This document shows positions 1 through 5,579 of a stretch of 6,049 nucleotides of DNA, in pieces (position 1 is the first letter of the stretch; every line of letters begins with the position of its first letter). A program made the translations under genes and the position numbers. Source of the stretch: Candidatus Sigynarchaeota archaeon (lineage in GTDB: Archaea; Asgardarchaeota; Jordarchaeia; Jordarchaeales; Jordarchaeaceae); the NCBI GenBank assembly GCA_030587505.1, contig JAUQYY010000406.1, positions 1 through 6,049 of the forward strand. The letters run 5' to 3'. The notes beneath the pieces were generated by a model. The model made no database searches, was not told the DNA's origin, and was given only the letters and a program-made list of their open reading frames with translations.

Positions 1-1179
1 GTCTGCATAACCGAGCCCTTCGTGGGCAGCGACGCGGCGGGCGTTGAAACAGTCGCAGTAAGAGAGGGGGACGAGTACATCCTCAACGGAAAGAAGCGCT
101 TCATCACCAACGCTGGACTTGCGGACGTTTACATGGTTTACGCGAAGACGAGCGATGACCCGGCCGACAGGAAGTCGTACAAGCACCTGACAGGGTTCCT
201 CGTTGAGAAGGGTACACCAGGCTTCCACGTGGAGAAGATCAACGAGCTTATCGGGTGGGACGGTGTTCGGAACGGCTACCTGAGATTTGACGACGCGAGG
301 GTTCCCGCGGAAAACGTTCTTGCGGGACAGGGAATGGGGTGGAACATCATGGTCAACGGTCTGAACTTCGAGAGAACTCTGGGTGCGATTGCGGGCGTCT
401 CCGCGATAAGGGAGTGCTTAAGATACGCGGTTTTCAGCACCGAGAGGAGGATACAGTTCGGTCAGCCCACAAAGTTTTACCAAGCCAACCAGTTGAAAAT
501 GGCGGATATGATCGCGAACTGGAAGATACTGAGACTGCTTGCATACTACATAGCGTACCAAATAGACATAGGGGGAATGGCTCCACTTGGACCTCTCCTA
601 GAATCAACAGCGGCCAAGATCTTCATCACCGAGGCGATGAGAAACGCGGCGATTGACACCATTCAAATCATGGGGGGAGACGCACTCACAAGGTTTTACC
701 CCATAGAAGCCATCCTCAGAGACTGCAAAATCCTCGAGATAGGAGCAGGAACAAACGAGGTTCTAAGACTCCTCCTCTACAGACAGGGTGTAAGGATTCA
801 CTCGAACGATTTCAAGGCTCCCTGGCGGGAGATGCACGAGGAGCTGAGAATGCCGATACCGTACATGGAGGTCAAACCGCTACCGGAGGGTACAGAGGTT
901 GACGAGAACGTGGTTCTGGACGTTTTGGCTGAGTACTGGAGAGTTAACCCGGGGCTCCACATTAGCCGCGACCAGCTGCTAGCCCGCCTAAGAATCGACG
1001 AGGAGAAGCTGGATGAGATGCTCATGCTGCTGGAGGAGCAGGGGCTGGTCAGCAACTACAGAGACAAGAAAGGGGTGCTAGCTCTAACCAGGGCGACCTA
1101 CAAGGGCCTCAAAAAGGCGAAACCCAGCGAGTTCTACGAGTACTTCCCAGAGTGGGTAGACAGAAGCGAGTTTTTCTAG
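1..1179 (+). CDS. Acyl-CoA dehydrogenase, isovaleryl-CoA-dehydrogenase type, with C-terminal winged-helix extension (5' end missing)
   Basis: This flavoenzyme would oxidise an acyl-CoA to the trans-2-enoyl-CoA and pass electrons to an electron-transfer flavoprotein. The frame is open from base 1 and starts inside family signature 1 (ITEPFVGSD, from base 7), so roughly the first 120 residues lie upstream; the GTG at 22 is internal. Further family motifs are FITNAGLADVYMVYAKT (109-159), RIQFGQP (about 448-468), IQIMGGDALTRFYP (664-705) and RDCKILEIGAGTNEV (718-762). The MCAD catalytic glutamate position (YEGT) is alanine (codon 745-747). A glutamate instead sits in GLNFER (codon 370-372), where isovaleryl- and long-chain acyl-CoA dehydrogenases carry their base, so the enzyme should be active. 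The catalytic core ends near base 800. About 125 further residues follow, including a winged-helix-like domain. The neighbouring CoA ligase and SCP2 genes fit acyl-CoA catabolism. Substrate unknown; family assignment is secure. Confidence 0.95.
   Translation, partial: VCITEPFVGSDAAGVETVAVREGDEYILNGKKRFITNAGLADVYMVYAKTSDDPADRKSYKHLTGFLVEKGTPGFHVEKINELIGWDGVRNGYLRFDDARVPAENVLAGQGMGWNIMVNGLNFERTLGAIAGVSAIRECLRYAVFSTERRIQFGQPTKFYQANQLKMADMIANWKILRLLAYYIAYQIDIGGMAPLGPLLESTAAKIFITEAMRNAAIDTIQIMGGDALTRFYPIEAILRDCKILEIGAGTNEVLRLLLYRQGVRIHSNDFKAPWREMHEELRMPIPYMEVKPLPEGTEVDENVVLDVLAEYWRVNPGLHISRDQLLARLRIDEEKLDEMLMLLEEQGLVSNYRDKKGVLALTRATYKGLKKAKPSEFYEYFPEWVDRSEFF
901..1125 (+). other. Winged-helix-like domain at the C-terminus of the acyl-CoA dehydrogenase
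   Basis: After the dehydrogenase core and a proline-rich linker (PIPYMEVKPLPEGTEVDE), the same frame encodes a pattern typical of winged-helix DNA-binding domains. A first helix (NVVLDVLAEYW) is followed by a helix-turn-helix-like pair (ISRDQLLARLRI, then DEEKLDEMLMLLEEQGLV) and a basic beta-wing with the familiar LTRATYKGLKKA ending. Ordinary acyl-CoA dehydrogenases stop shortly after the GTNE motif, so this is an added module. It could bind DNA, mediate protein contacts, or be a structural add-on. The fold is inferred from pattern only. Confidence 0.6.
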
Positions 1180-1373
1180 TCTAGTTCTGTTTCCCCCTAC
1201 TATTAACATTTGGCAAGAAGAAAAATCAACCCACCTTCACTCCCCCTTATTTTCGAGGATCTAGCTCAGAAACAGCGTTTACGGGTACAAATACTTCAAG
1301 AATGAAGAACGCACCGAATTTCAAGTCTTTTTAAGGATAATTCTTCGAAAGAGCTGGACGGTCTCCAAACCGA

Positions 1374-1390
1374 GAAAAATTGTTAAATAT
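1374..1390 (+). promoter_or_regulatory. Candidate archaeal promoter (BRE + TATA-like) for the PaaK-family gene
   Basis: A purine/A-rich stretch (GAAAAAT, 1374-1380) is followed by TTAAATAT (1383-1390), resembling a BRE plus TATA box. Transcription would start about 25 bp further on, near 1410-1415, leaving a leader of about 50 nt before the GTG start at 1465. The surrounding DNA is AT-rich, so chance matches are likely, and the position is an inference. Confidence 0.4.
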
Positions 1391-1452
1391 GAGTAGTAGA
1401 GGAAATAGTTAAAAAGGGTTAAAAATCGTAAAAAACATAGAATAAATGGTGC

Positions 1453-1457
1453 GGAGG
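1453..1457 (+). promoter_or_regulatory. Shine-Dalgarno site that selects the GTG start at 1465
   Basis: GGAGG lies seven bases before the GTG at 1465. No comparable site precedes the next in-frame ATG at 1498, so this element decides the start of the PaaK-family protein. Confidence 0.75.
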
Positions 1458-1464
1458 AAGATAA

Positions 1465-2751
1465 GTGACAGGAAGAATTTATTCTGAAGCCGAAATCATG
1501 CCTAGAGAGGAGCTGAGAAAGCTCCAAGAGAAGAAAGCCCTCGAGATGGTTAGGTATGCCTACGAGAACTCACCCTACTACCACAGGAAGTTCGACGAGG
1601 CCGGCGTGAAGCCCGACGACATCAGATCCCTGGACGACTTCTACAAGAAGATCCCATTCACGTCGAAGCACGAGCTGGTCCAGAGCCAGAGGGAACACCC
1701 ACCCTTCGGCGAGTTCCTAGCCGTCCCAAGAGAAAAGCTCAGACTGGTGTTCATCTCCCCAGGACCCATATTCGAACCGTACACCGAAGGCGACCTCAAG
1801 ACCACGCGGAAGAACCTGGCTAAAGGTCTAATTACCGGAGGCGTAAGGGAGGGAGACATAATACAGGTCACACTGTCTTATCACTTCATGCCGGCTGGGC
1901 TGTTCGTCCACATGGCTGCGGAGGAGGCGAATCTGTGCATAATCCCAGCGGGCACCGGAGAAACGAGGATGCAGATCGACTTCATGAAAAAGATGGGAAC
2001 AACAATCTACGCGGGTACACCCAGCTTCCTCGCCAGGCTGGCAGAGCAGGCCCAGAAGATGGGGCTCGACCCAAAAAAGGACCTCAGTCTAAGGATTGGT
2101 ATCTGTGGGGCTGAGCCTCTGCCGCCGGACCTCAGAAAGAGGCTCGAGGAGACCTTCGGCATGGAGCTCTTCGACGCGTACGGTGTAGCTGAGCTGGGAG
2201 TGATGACTAGGGAGTGCCAGTATCACAACGGTATGCACATAAACGAGGAGATGTTCCTCGTGGAGATCATCGACCCCAACACCCTCGAGAGGGTTGAGCC
2301 CGGAGAGGAGGGCGAGATAGTCGTAACCCCCTTCGAGAGAGAGGCTCTACCGCTCATAAGGTACAGAACGGGCGACGCTTCCGTTTTAACAGAGGAGGTC
2401 TGTGAGTGCGGCCGAACAGAGGCGCGGATTCTAGGCATCCGCGGCAGGGTGGACATGCTGACGAAGGTGAAGGGCGTTTTCATCCACCCGAAGCAGGCAC
2501 AGGATGTTGTAAAGCAGTACCCTGAACTTGGAAGAATACAGATTATTGTTGAGAGGCCCAGAGACTACGACGAGATGACCATACTGGTGGAGTGCAAGGA
2601 CCCCTCGAAGTTCGCCGAATGGGAGAGCAGGCTCAAGGACGAGTTCAAACAGGTCTTACGCATAAAGACGAACGTTAAAATGGTTAACCCTGGAGACATA
2701 CCTCCAGACGCCAAAACACTGGAGGACCGCAGAAAGCACTACGCCAGATAA
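1465..2751 (+). CDS. Phenylacetate-CoA ligase (PaaK) family adenylate-forming protein with altered P-loop
   Basis: Members of this family activate a carboxylic acid, often aromatic, as an acyl-adenylate and then transfer it to CoA in the cytoplasm. The 428 residues match usual PaaK length. Visible family features are the N-terminal YENSPYYHRKFDEAGV (33-48), GAEPLPPDLRKRLEE in the core, YGVAELG (motif A5, 239-245), ALPLIRYRTGD (A7, YRTGD 300-304), CxCGRT (313-318), GRVDMLTKVKGVFIHP (A8, from 327) and a candidate catalytic lysine at 417 (DAK). The oddity is the phosphate-binding loop. Where the family has SSGTTGxP, this protein reads SPGPIFEP (98-105), keeping only Ser, Gly and the last Pro. 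Either this is a subfamily with a different loop or ATP use is changed. The start is GTG with GGAGG at good spacing. The neighbouring dehydrogenase and SCP2 genes suggest acyl-CoA metabolism; phenylacetate as substrate is not established. Confidence 0.9.
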   Translation: MTGRIYSEAEIMPREELRKLQEKKALEMVRYAYENSPYYHRKFDEAGVKPDDIRSLDDFYKKIPFTSKHELVQSQREHPPFGEFLAVPREKLRLVFISPGPIFEPYTEGDLKTTRKNLAKGLITGGVREGDIIQVTLSYHFMPAGLFVHMAAEEANLCIIPAGTGETRMQIDFMKKMGTTIYAGTPSFLARLAEQAQKMGLDPKKDLSLRIGICGAEPLPPDLRKRLEETFGMELFDAYGVAELGVMTRECQYHNGMHINEEMFLVEIIDPNTLERVEPGEEGEIVVTPFEREALPLIRYRTGDASVLTEEVCECGRTEARILGIRGRVDMLTKVKGVFIHPKQAQDVVKQYPELGRIQIIVERPRDYDEMTILVECKDPSKFAEWESRLKDEFKQVLRIKTNVKMVNPGDIPPDAKTLEDRRKHYAR

Positions 2752-2752
2752 C

Positions 2753-2767
2753 GGAAAGATTTAGATA
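2753..2767 (+). promoter_or_regulatory. Weak candidate promoter for the SCP2 gene
   Basis: GGAAAGA (2753-2759) directly precedes TTTAGATA (2760-2767) in the 68-bp gap after the PaaK-family gene. A start about 25 bp further on would give a leader of about 30 nt. The TATA match is imperfect and sits in a GATA-rich run (2763-2780), so co-transcription with the upstream gene is equally possible. Confidence 0.3.
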
Positions 2768-2819
2768 GATAGAGAGATAGAAAAGTTAAACAAAAATGAG
2801 AAGAGAAAGGTGAGTTGTA

Positions 2820-3200
2820 ATGGTGAAGTTCTTTACACTGGAATTCTTCCAGAAATTGGCGGAGGAGCTTAACAGTAACCCGTCGTTTGAAAGCAGTATG
2901 GCAGACTTTCAGGGTAGTATGATTCTGAGGGTGACAGACAGAGATCTTGCGGTTTATTTCGAAATTAAGAATGGCAAAATCGAAAACCTGAAAGAAGCGG
3001 AGGAAGGAGACGAAGCGGAGTACGTTCTTGAGGGAACATACGACACATGGGTTAAGATTGGAAAGGCGGAGCTGATGGCGAGAGAGGCGATCATGTCGGG
3101 AGCCATAAAGCTGGAAGGAAGCTTCATGACCCTCGTAAGCTACGCGGATGGTTTCGGGGTTCTCCTAGGCACAATGGCGGAGATGCCCAAGGAATTCTAG
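2820..3200 (+). CDS. SCP2 (sterol carrier protein 2) domain protein
   Basis: This 126-residue protein is a stand-alone SCP2-type domain. The family forms a small alpha/beta fold around a hydrophobic tunnel that binds lipids or fatty acyl-CoA. Diagnostic features are a predicted amphipathic first helix (LEFFQKLAEELNSN), central strands (GSMILRVTDRDLAVYFEIKNGKIE), the segment EAEYVLEGTYDTWVKIGKAE, and a C-terminal helical part with AIMSGAIKLEGSF (SGAIKLEG being the typical SCP2 core). No signal peptide or membrane helix is seen, so it should be cytoplasmic. The ATG at 2820 has GGTGA at 2809-2813 with a six-base spacer. Lying 68 bp after a CoA-ligase-family gene, it may carry or present the acyl substrate or product, which is inference from context. 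Confidence 0.88.
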   Translation: MVKFFTLEFFQKLAEELNSNPSFESSMADFQGSMILRVTDRDLAVYFEIKNGKIENLKEAEEGDEAEYVLEGTYDTWVKIGKAELMAREAIMSGAIKLEGSFMTLVSYADGFGVLLGTMAEMPKEF

Positions 3201-3204
3201 CAAA

Positions 3205-3245
3205 TAGCCCAAAAATGGGTTAGAACAATCTTTTCTCCATTTTTT
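3205..3245 (+). terminator. Hairpin plus T-rich tracts after the SCP2 gene
   Basis: Five bases after the SCP2 stop codon, TAGCCCA (3205-3211) and TGGGTTA (3216-3222) form a seven-pair stem, with one G-T wobble, around an AAAA loop. Two T-rich tracts follow (TTTT at 3231-3234 and six T's at 3240-3245). Archaeal transcription ends mainly on U-rich tracts, so the T runs are the likely functional part. Confidence 0.55.
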
Positions 3246-3248
3246 CAC

Positions 3249-3412
3249 TTAATTATAGGCCATCGGGTTTAAGAGGCGCGATGTACTAGTTGACTCCCCA
3301 CATGTTCTTTTCGTGAATCACTCTATCCTCGAAGAATGGTGCGTCTTATCAATGATTTAGTCTTCTCAACGTTCTGATCTTCCTCCATTTGGTGGAGGGG
3401 GAACTTTTTTTT
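3249..3412 (+). other. Non-coding spacer with possible small RNA or leader
   Basis: The gap between the SCP2 gene and the next gene is 289 bp and holds no convincing gene. TTAATTATA (3249-3257) resembles a TATA box and would place a transcription start near 3279. The stretch from there ends at a hairpin followed by eight T's, so a transcript of about 130 nt is possible. No tRNA, C/D box or riboswitch pattern could be recognised. A 13-codon frame (3336-3377) has no ribosome-binding site. Confidence 0.25.
3382..3412 (+). terminator. GC-rich hairpin followed by eight T's
   Basis: CCTCCA (3382-3387) and TGGAGG (3393-3398) pair perfectly around a TTTGG loop, and a run of eight T's follows at 3405-3412. 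This is the textbook layout of an intrinsic terminator. It lies about 180 bp past the SCP2 gene and just before the TATA-like box of the next gene, so it would insulate the two transcription units or end a small RNA. Confidence 0.55.
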
Positions 3413-3424
3413 GTGATTGTTGGG

Positions 3425-3435
3425 TTATTTATATT
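3425..3435 (+). promoter_or_regulatory. Candidate TATA box for the three-gene operon
   Basis: TTATTTATATT (3425-3435) is the best TATA-like match in the spacer. A start about 25 bp downstream would fall near 3455-3458, in a purine-rich stretch, giving a leader of about 30-50 nt. No clear purine-rich BRE is seen directly upstream. It lies 12 bp after the T-run of the preceding hairpin. Confidence 0.5.
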
Positions 3436-3489
3436 GTAGGTTCTCAGAGTGGATGGAGATTGCGGATTTGTGAGCCTTTTATCCCTTGA

Positions 3490-4770
3490 ATGGTGGTTTT
3501 TATGAAGAGGCATGCTGAGGAATTGAAAGCCTGGCTTACAAAGTGGTACGGTGTCCGTTTGGGAGTAATCACCGGGTACGTTTTTGTCGACACGGACGAG
3601 CTAGAGGAGTTTCTTGAGGTTCTGGAGAGCGATCCAGGTAGGGCTCACGGCAAGTGCGTGTTCAGAGGGCCTCTTCTTGACCCCATGAACTCTTTCCCGG
3701 TTATTAAGCTTCTCAGTCTACTCGTGGGGGAAGTGGTTTCCCCCCTAATCTACAAGTCTGGGCTCTCTTGTATTCTCGTTCTGGATTTTGATGGAGAAAG
3801 GTTCTGCTGCGTCTGTGACGGGCGAGAGAGGTGGGCCTGTGTTTTCAGAACCAAAGAAAAGAACACCAAAGCTCTCATCGCTCACATGTTTTCGCTTCTC
3901 GGTTTTGAGGAACGCTCATACAGGTACACCGGGTTAAGAATATACAGGGAGGGTTTCTCGGGGTGGTTAGAGAGAGGTATAGACAGCGGATTACTGGATT
4001 ATGTCTGGATAAGAAATGGGGCTGAGAAGGGGGAACCACCCTCCCGTGAACCTAACCTGATAGCTAAGACTGTTCAAAACTGGTTCGAGGACAAAACCTT
4101 TTCCTCCAGCGTTTTTACCTGGTGGCTCAGCGGTGGAAAGATTGGAATTTGGGGCCTAAACTACGCGGATAGGATTACGTGTGTCTTCTCCGCTAGTGGC
4201 AGAGAATCGGAAAACAGAGAGATCGCGGAAGTCTTGGGAGAGGTCTACGACGCCTATCGCAGCGGTATCCAGTTGGAGGAAAGGGAGGCCGAGGAAGAAG
4301 CTCTGGGGGAGGCCGGGTTCACGGATGAGAGACTTGAATACGAAACCGTAACGAGGCAAGCTGGTGGAGAAACTGGAGGCGAACAGGTTGGGCCGCTGGC
4401 TTCGGGTGTAGAAACCGTTACGGACGAGTTTCCAGAAGTTGGGGAGAAGGCTAGGCCTTTCAATCTGTTCGGTAAGAGGCTCATGGAGTTGGAGCAGAGG
4501 GTTAGAAGCCTTGAGAGGGATTTGGGTAGGATTAGAGCCGTTGAGGATAAGGTTGAACGAATGGAGGTGAGAATCTCCAATTCGGGGATAATCGAGGGTG
4601 AAAGGTTGGAGGAGGCTCTTAAACTCTTGGAGAAGAAAACATCGGTTATTGAGGATATGATGGAGGAGATTAGATCGAATCTCAGTGTTCTGAACGAAAA
4701 CCTGGCGGAGTTTAAGAGGCGGGAGATAGAGATTCTCAGAGCAATCAACGAGTATCGTGGAGATAAGTAG
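3490..4770 (+). CDS. Unrecognised protein: cysteine-containing N-terminal domain, acidic linker and C-terminal coiled coil
   Basis: I do not recognise this 426-residue protein. Residues 1 to about 255 look globular, with strand-like segments (SCILVLDFDGERFCCV, KIGIWGLNYADRITCVFS), seven cysteines including a CCxC cluster at 106-109, and several tryptophans. Residues about 258-320 are acidic and Gly-rich, so probably a disordered linker. From about 330 to 422 there is a strong coiled coil, with hydrophobic residues in heptad spacing at 331, 334, 338, 341, 345, 348, 355 and 362 and a second helix up to the C-terminus. No signal peptide or membrane helix is evident. The ATG at 3490 lacks a good Shine-Dalgarno site. 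The in-frame ATG at 3502 has GGTGG with a five-base spacer and may be the true start. The next gene begins seven bases after the stop and is itself helical at its N-terminus, so the two products may pair. Codons end in T more often than in the PaaK-family gene. Confidence 0.85.
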   Translation: MVVFMKRHAEELKAWLTKWYGVRLGVITGYVFVDTDELEEFLEVLESDPGRAHGKCVFRGPLLDPMNSFPVIKLLSLLVGEVVSPLIYKSGLSCILVLDFDGERFCCVCDGRERWACVFRTKEKNTKALIAHMFSLLGFEERSYRYTGLRIYREGFSGWLERGIDSGLLDYVWIRNGAEKGEPPSREPNLIAKTVQNWFEDKTFSSSVFTWWLSGGKIGIWGLNYADRITCVFSASGRESENREIAEVLGEVYDAYRSGIQLEEREAEEEALGEAGFTDERLEYETVTRQAGGETGGEQVGPLASGVETVTDEFPEVGEKARPFNLFGKRLMELEQRVRSLERDLGRIRAVEDKVERMEVRISNSGIIEGERLEEALKLLEKKTSVIEDMMEEIRSNLSVLNENLAEFKRREIEILRAINEYRGDK

Positions 4771-4775
4771 GTGAT
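4769..4775 (+). promoter_or_regulatory. Shine-Dalgarno site overlapping the upstream stop codon
   Basis: AGGTGAT overlaps the TAG stop (4768-4770) of the preceding gene, a layout that favours translational coupling. It leaves only a few bases to the GTG at 4778, but GGTGA is six bases from the TTG at 4781, the same spacing seen before the SCP2 gene. The start of the next protein may therefore be TTG 4781; the difference is one residue. Confidence 0.6.
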
Positions 4776-4777
4776 AG

Positions 4778-5563
4778 GTGTTGGAAATCGGAGACGAGCC
4801 CGGAAAGTTGATGGGTAGGCTTGAGAGAGTAACCACCGAGTTCTCGGAACTGTTGAAAAGGTACAAGAGCGTGCTGGAGGCTGCGATCTCCATCATTTCG
4901 GAGTACAGAGCAGAGGTTTTCCCAGCCCTAGAAAAGGCTGTTGAGAGTATTTCCCTTGAAGAGCAGGTTGAAGCGTTTAAAAGCAGTGGAAGAATAAGCG
5001 CAGTCTCCGAAACAAAGGATGTCGGAATCCCTCTAGCCATATGTTCCACTTCCTACTGTGATGGAAACGACAAACTGTTCAACACGGTCCACAAGATTTA
5101 TGAGGAGTTCGAGAGTAAGGGTAAGCCCTTCAACTACTTCTTCTTCCCGGACCGTGAGGGAAGTGTAGATGTGAGTGAGAGGTTCACAAGAATAATTCAG
5201 TCACTCTTCGTGGATAAGGTCTGCAGATCCTCTAAGAAGGGGGCTATCATAATTAGTTTGAAAACGCTACCCATACTGCCCTCAGGTGAGAGTAGGATCT
5301 TCGTTGACAAGAATTTTAGAAGAGACCCCCGCAACATTCTGGAAAAGGTTAAAAATTCACTTGACAGGAATTTCGGCGTACAGGAGGAGGGTGAAGTCTT
5401 TGGCGGTGGCAGTCTAGCGTACTGCTTGAAGGTTATGGCCGAGTCGCAGGACGCCGACGTTTCTGTTCTTGACCTAACCATCACAAGGGACATAGTCGAA
5501 GCAGACAAAATTCGCGAGTTAATCCAAGTTTTTTGTGAAATAGCAGAGAAAGAGTTCAGCTAG
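4778..5563 (+). CDS. Unrecognised protein: helical N-terminus plus alpha/beta domain
   Basis: I do not recognise this 261-residue protein. Residues 1 to about 70 are predicted mostly helical with heptad-like leucine/isoleucine spacing (FSELLKRYKSVLEAAISIIS), probably coiled coil. Residues 80-261 alternate strand-like and helical segments as in an alpha/beta domain: GIPLAICSTSYCDGND (83-98), FNYFFFPDREG (118-128), GAIIISLKTLPILPSG (155-170), a Gly-rich turn VFGGGSLAYC (207-216), ADVSVLDLTITRDIV (226-240) and a final helix (KIRELIQVFCEIAEKEF). The conserved-looking acidic and cysteine residues (C89, C94, D95, D98, D125, E127) could line an active or metal site, but this is a guess from one sequence. 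No signal peptide or membrane helix is seen. It sits 7 bp after the coiled-coil gene and 16 bp before the GCS2 gene, suggesting an operon. It may be a partner of the upstream protein through their helical segments. Confidence 0.85.
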   Translation: MLEIGDEPGKLMGRLERVTTEFSELLKRYKSVLEAAISIISEYRAEVFPALEKAVESISLEEQVEAFKSSGRISAVSETKDVGIPLAICSTSYCDGNDKLFNTVHKIYEEFESKGKPFNYFFFPDREGSVDVSERFTRIIQSLFVDKVCRSSKKGAIIISLKTLPILPSGESRIFVDKNFRRDPRNILEKVKNSLDRNFGVQEEGEVFGGGSLAYCLKVMAESQDADVSVLDLTITRDIVEADKIRELIQVFCEIAEKEFS

Positions 5564-5579
5564 AGGAAGGTACGGAGCC

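Larger units (their letters stand above)
1180..1464 (+). other. AT-rich intergenic spacer before the PaaK-family gene
   Basis: This 285-bp gap contains no convincing gene. The first part has T-rich and C-rich patches (TTTCCCCC, CCCCCTTATTTTC) that could end the dehydrogenase transcript, although no strong hairpin is visible. The last 90 bp are strongly AT-rich and hold the promoter candidate and ribosome-binding site of the downstream gene. A short antisense reading frame that runs through here looks like a chance product of low-complexity AT sequence. Confidence 0.6.

Noticed and set aside
1321..1527. A 68-codon minus-strand frame in the AT-rich spacer
   Set aside because: The product is Phe/Leu-rich because it reads poly-A stretches in reverse. 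It overlaps the start of the PaaK-family gene and has no ribosome-binding site, so it is not a convincing membrane peptide.
2762..2780. GATA-rich short repeat before the SCP2 gene
   Set aside because: It is a brief imperfect run in an AT/purine-rich spacer with no direct-repeat array or dyad structure. It is noted only as context for the weak promoter call.
3336..3377. A 13-codon frame just before the GC-rich hairpin, suggesting a leader peptide of an attenuator
   Set aside because: It has no Shine-Dalgarno site and no run of regulatory codons, and a better TATA-like box lies after the hairpin. Chance is the simpler explanation.
3278..3380. tRNA or C/D box RNA in the spacer
   Set aside because: No GGTTCGAATCC-like T-arm or cloverleaf was found, and the only C-box-like and D-box-like matches are partial and badly spaced.
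4254..4748. A second minus-strand frame opposite the coiled-coil region
   Set aside because: Its product is dominated by Ser and Leu, the mirror of the GAG/AGA/AAG-rich coding strand. No start signal or family motif is seen.
4156..5049. A 297-codon open frame on the minus strand across the junction of the two unknown genes
   Set aside because: It overlaps two well-placed + strand genes with proper ribosome-binding and coupling signals. Its translation is Ser/Leu-rich low-complexity sequence, as expected from the complement of Glu/Arg/Lys-rich coiled-coil coding DNA.
4778..5563. Possible N-formylglutamate amidohydrolase-like identity for the second unknown protein
   Set aside because: The order of strands and the Gly-rich segment gave a faint impression of that fold, but the expected His/Glu metal-binding motifs are absent, so no name is assigned.
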